In this document: positions 5,415-5,811 of the stretch, piece after piece | Layout of the letters: the number at the start of each line of letters is the position of its first letter | Numbering within the stretch: position 1 is the first letter of the stretch | NCBI GenBank assembly: GCA_030841965.1 | Contig: JAUUSJ010000202.1 | Location: 1-5,811, forward strand | Direction: 5' to 3' | Source of the DNA: Blautia sp. | GTDB lineage: Bacteria; Bacillota; Clostridia; Lachnospirales; Lachnospiraceae | DNA length: 5,811 nucleotides | Translations under genes and position numbers: made by a program | The notes under the pieces: model-generated | Told to the model about the DNA's origin: nothing | The model's database searches: none | What the model saw: only the letters and a program-made list of their open reading frames with translations

Positions 5415-5567
5415 ACAATCAATTTATTCCTGTTCTCTCGCCAAAAATATTACCTCTAAAATGCATAATTCATAATTTCATTTTACCAAAATCCTTTAAA
5501 AGAAACTATATAAAAAACAACATAATTTGTAATATTATATATAAAATAGGAATCAAAGATAGATAAC
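5415..5567 (-). other. Upstream region of malQ, no clear promoter
   Basis: About 150 bp of AT-rich DNA between malQ and the second-family repeat. The best promoter guess on the minus strand, TTTGGT with TATGCA at 17 bp near 5462-5490, is weak. No cre-like palindrome is seen. Nothing else can be supported here. Confidence 0.4.
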
Positions 5568-5640
5568 ATGATGTTGGGATCAAAAGGTCTTTTGACCCCT
5601 ATGATACCGAATTGCTCCGCACAATGTGCTCCCGCAATTC
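5568..5640 (-). repeat. Second repeat family, two-hairpin copy
   Basis: Two adjacent hairpins. The first pairs 5576-5586 with 5589-5599; read on the minus strand it is GGGGTCAAAAG with CTTTTGATCCC, 11 pairs including one G-U, an A-C mismatch if read on the plus strand. The second pairs GAATTGC (5609-5615) with GCAATTC (5634-5640) and, inside, GCAC (5619-5622) with GTGC (5626-5629). GGTATCATAG lies between them on the minus strand. Part of it matches 2188-2259. Similar text is familiar to me from Lachnospiraceae intergenic DNA, but I cannot confirm this here. The element is non-coding; function unknown. Confidence 0.65.
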
Positions 5641-5684
5641 TCATCATAACATAAAATTTTTGTAAATAAAAAATGAAAAACCTA

Positions 5685-5722
5685 TATGAAAGCTGTATAA
5701 CAATTGTTAAAAAGCTTTCATA
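5685..5722. terminator. Terminator-like hairpin near the right edge
   Basis: TATGAAAGCT (5685-5694) and AGCTTTCATA (5713-5722) form a 10-bp stem; the loop contains the palindrome TAACAATTGTTA (5698-5709). GATTTTTG follows on the plus strand and AGGTTTTTC on the minus strand, so it could act either way. No gene ends next to it within the window; it may end a gene beyond the right edge. Confidence 0.5.
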
Positions 5723-5724
5723 GA

Positions 5725-5811
5725 TTTTTGCCAATACACAGCCAAGAGAGTCCGTCGATATGTCCTCCAAAAACGATAGAGAGTGGAGCGGTTTTTCGAT
5801 ATACTTAGCTT
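5725..5811 (+). repeat. Large self-complementary repeat element, copy 3 (cut by the window edge)
   Basis: After TTTTTGCCAATACACAGCC the sequence follows copy 2 closely: left arm from 5741, the ACGATAGAGAGTGGA patch (5773-5787), the left strand of the inner stem (5788-5804) and the start of TTAGCTT. Within the 27-bp left arm it differs from copy 2 at two positions (C for A at the third base, G for T at the fourteenth). The right half lies outside the window. Orientation matches copy 2. Confidence 0.85.

Noticed and set aside
5483..5770. 95-codon minus-strand frame starting inside repeat copy 3
   Set aside because: It crosses copy 3, a terminator-like hairpin and the second repeat family; no ribosome site and no family resemblance.

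Overview
The window looks like a chromosomal stretch from a low-GC, strictly anaerobic Firmicute, most likely a Lachnospiraceae-type Clostridium relative. This rests on AT-rich intergenic DNA, strong AGGAGG-type ribosome sites, TTGACA promoters with 17-bp spacers, a maturase of [FeFe]-hydrogenase, and the style of the dispersed repeats. The family-level call is inference.

Layout. Positions 1-275 hold three tandem promoters on the minus strand followed by a short leader; they resemble the promoter array of an rRNA operon whose 16S gene would lie off the left edge. Just upstream on the same strand is tRNA-Ser(GCU) at 368-455 with its own promoter at 516-544. Positions 600-1680 contain no convincing protein gene. 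They contain two copies of a ~200-bp, highly self-complementary element (632-842 minus, 1212-1433 plus); a third copy is cut by the right edge (5725-5811). The outer arms differ between copies 1 and 2 yet each pair is perfectly complementary, and an inner stem shows a compensatory change.

Positions 1600-3871 form a hydrogenase-maturation unit on the plus strand: a long leader ending in a strong intrinsic terminator that overlaps an alternative hairpin (a candidate riboswitch or attenuator), a small TM1266-family protein (1895-2152), a 230-bp gap holding part of a second repeat family, and hydG (2383-3801). HydG supplies the CO and cyanide ligands of the [FeFe]-hydrogenase H-cluster; hydE, hydF and the hydrogenase are not in this window.

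A bidirectional terminator (3830-3871) separates hydG from the convergent malQ (3907-5400, minus), a 4-alpha-glucanotransferase of maltodextrin or glycogen metabolism. Upstream of malQ lie a fuller copy of the second repeat family (5568-5640), a terminator-like hairpin (5685-5722) and the third copy of the large element. The most notable material is non-coding: the covarying repeat family and the unassigned leader RNA of the TM1266-hydG unit.
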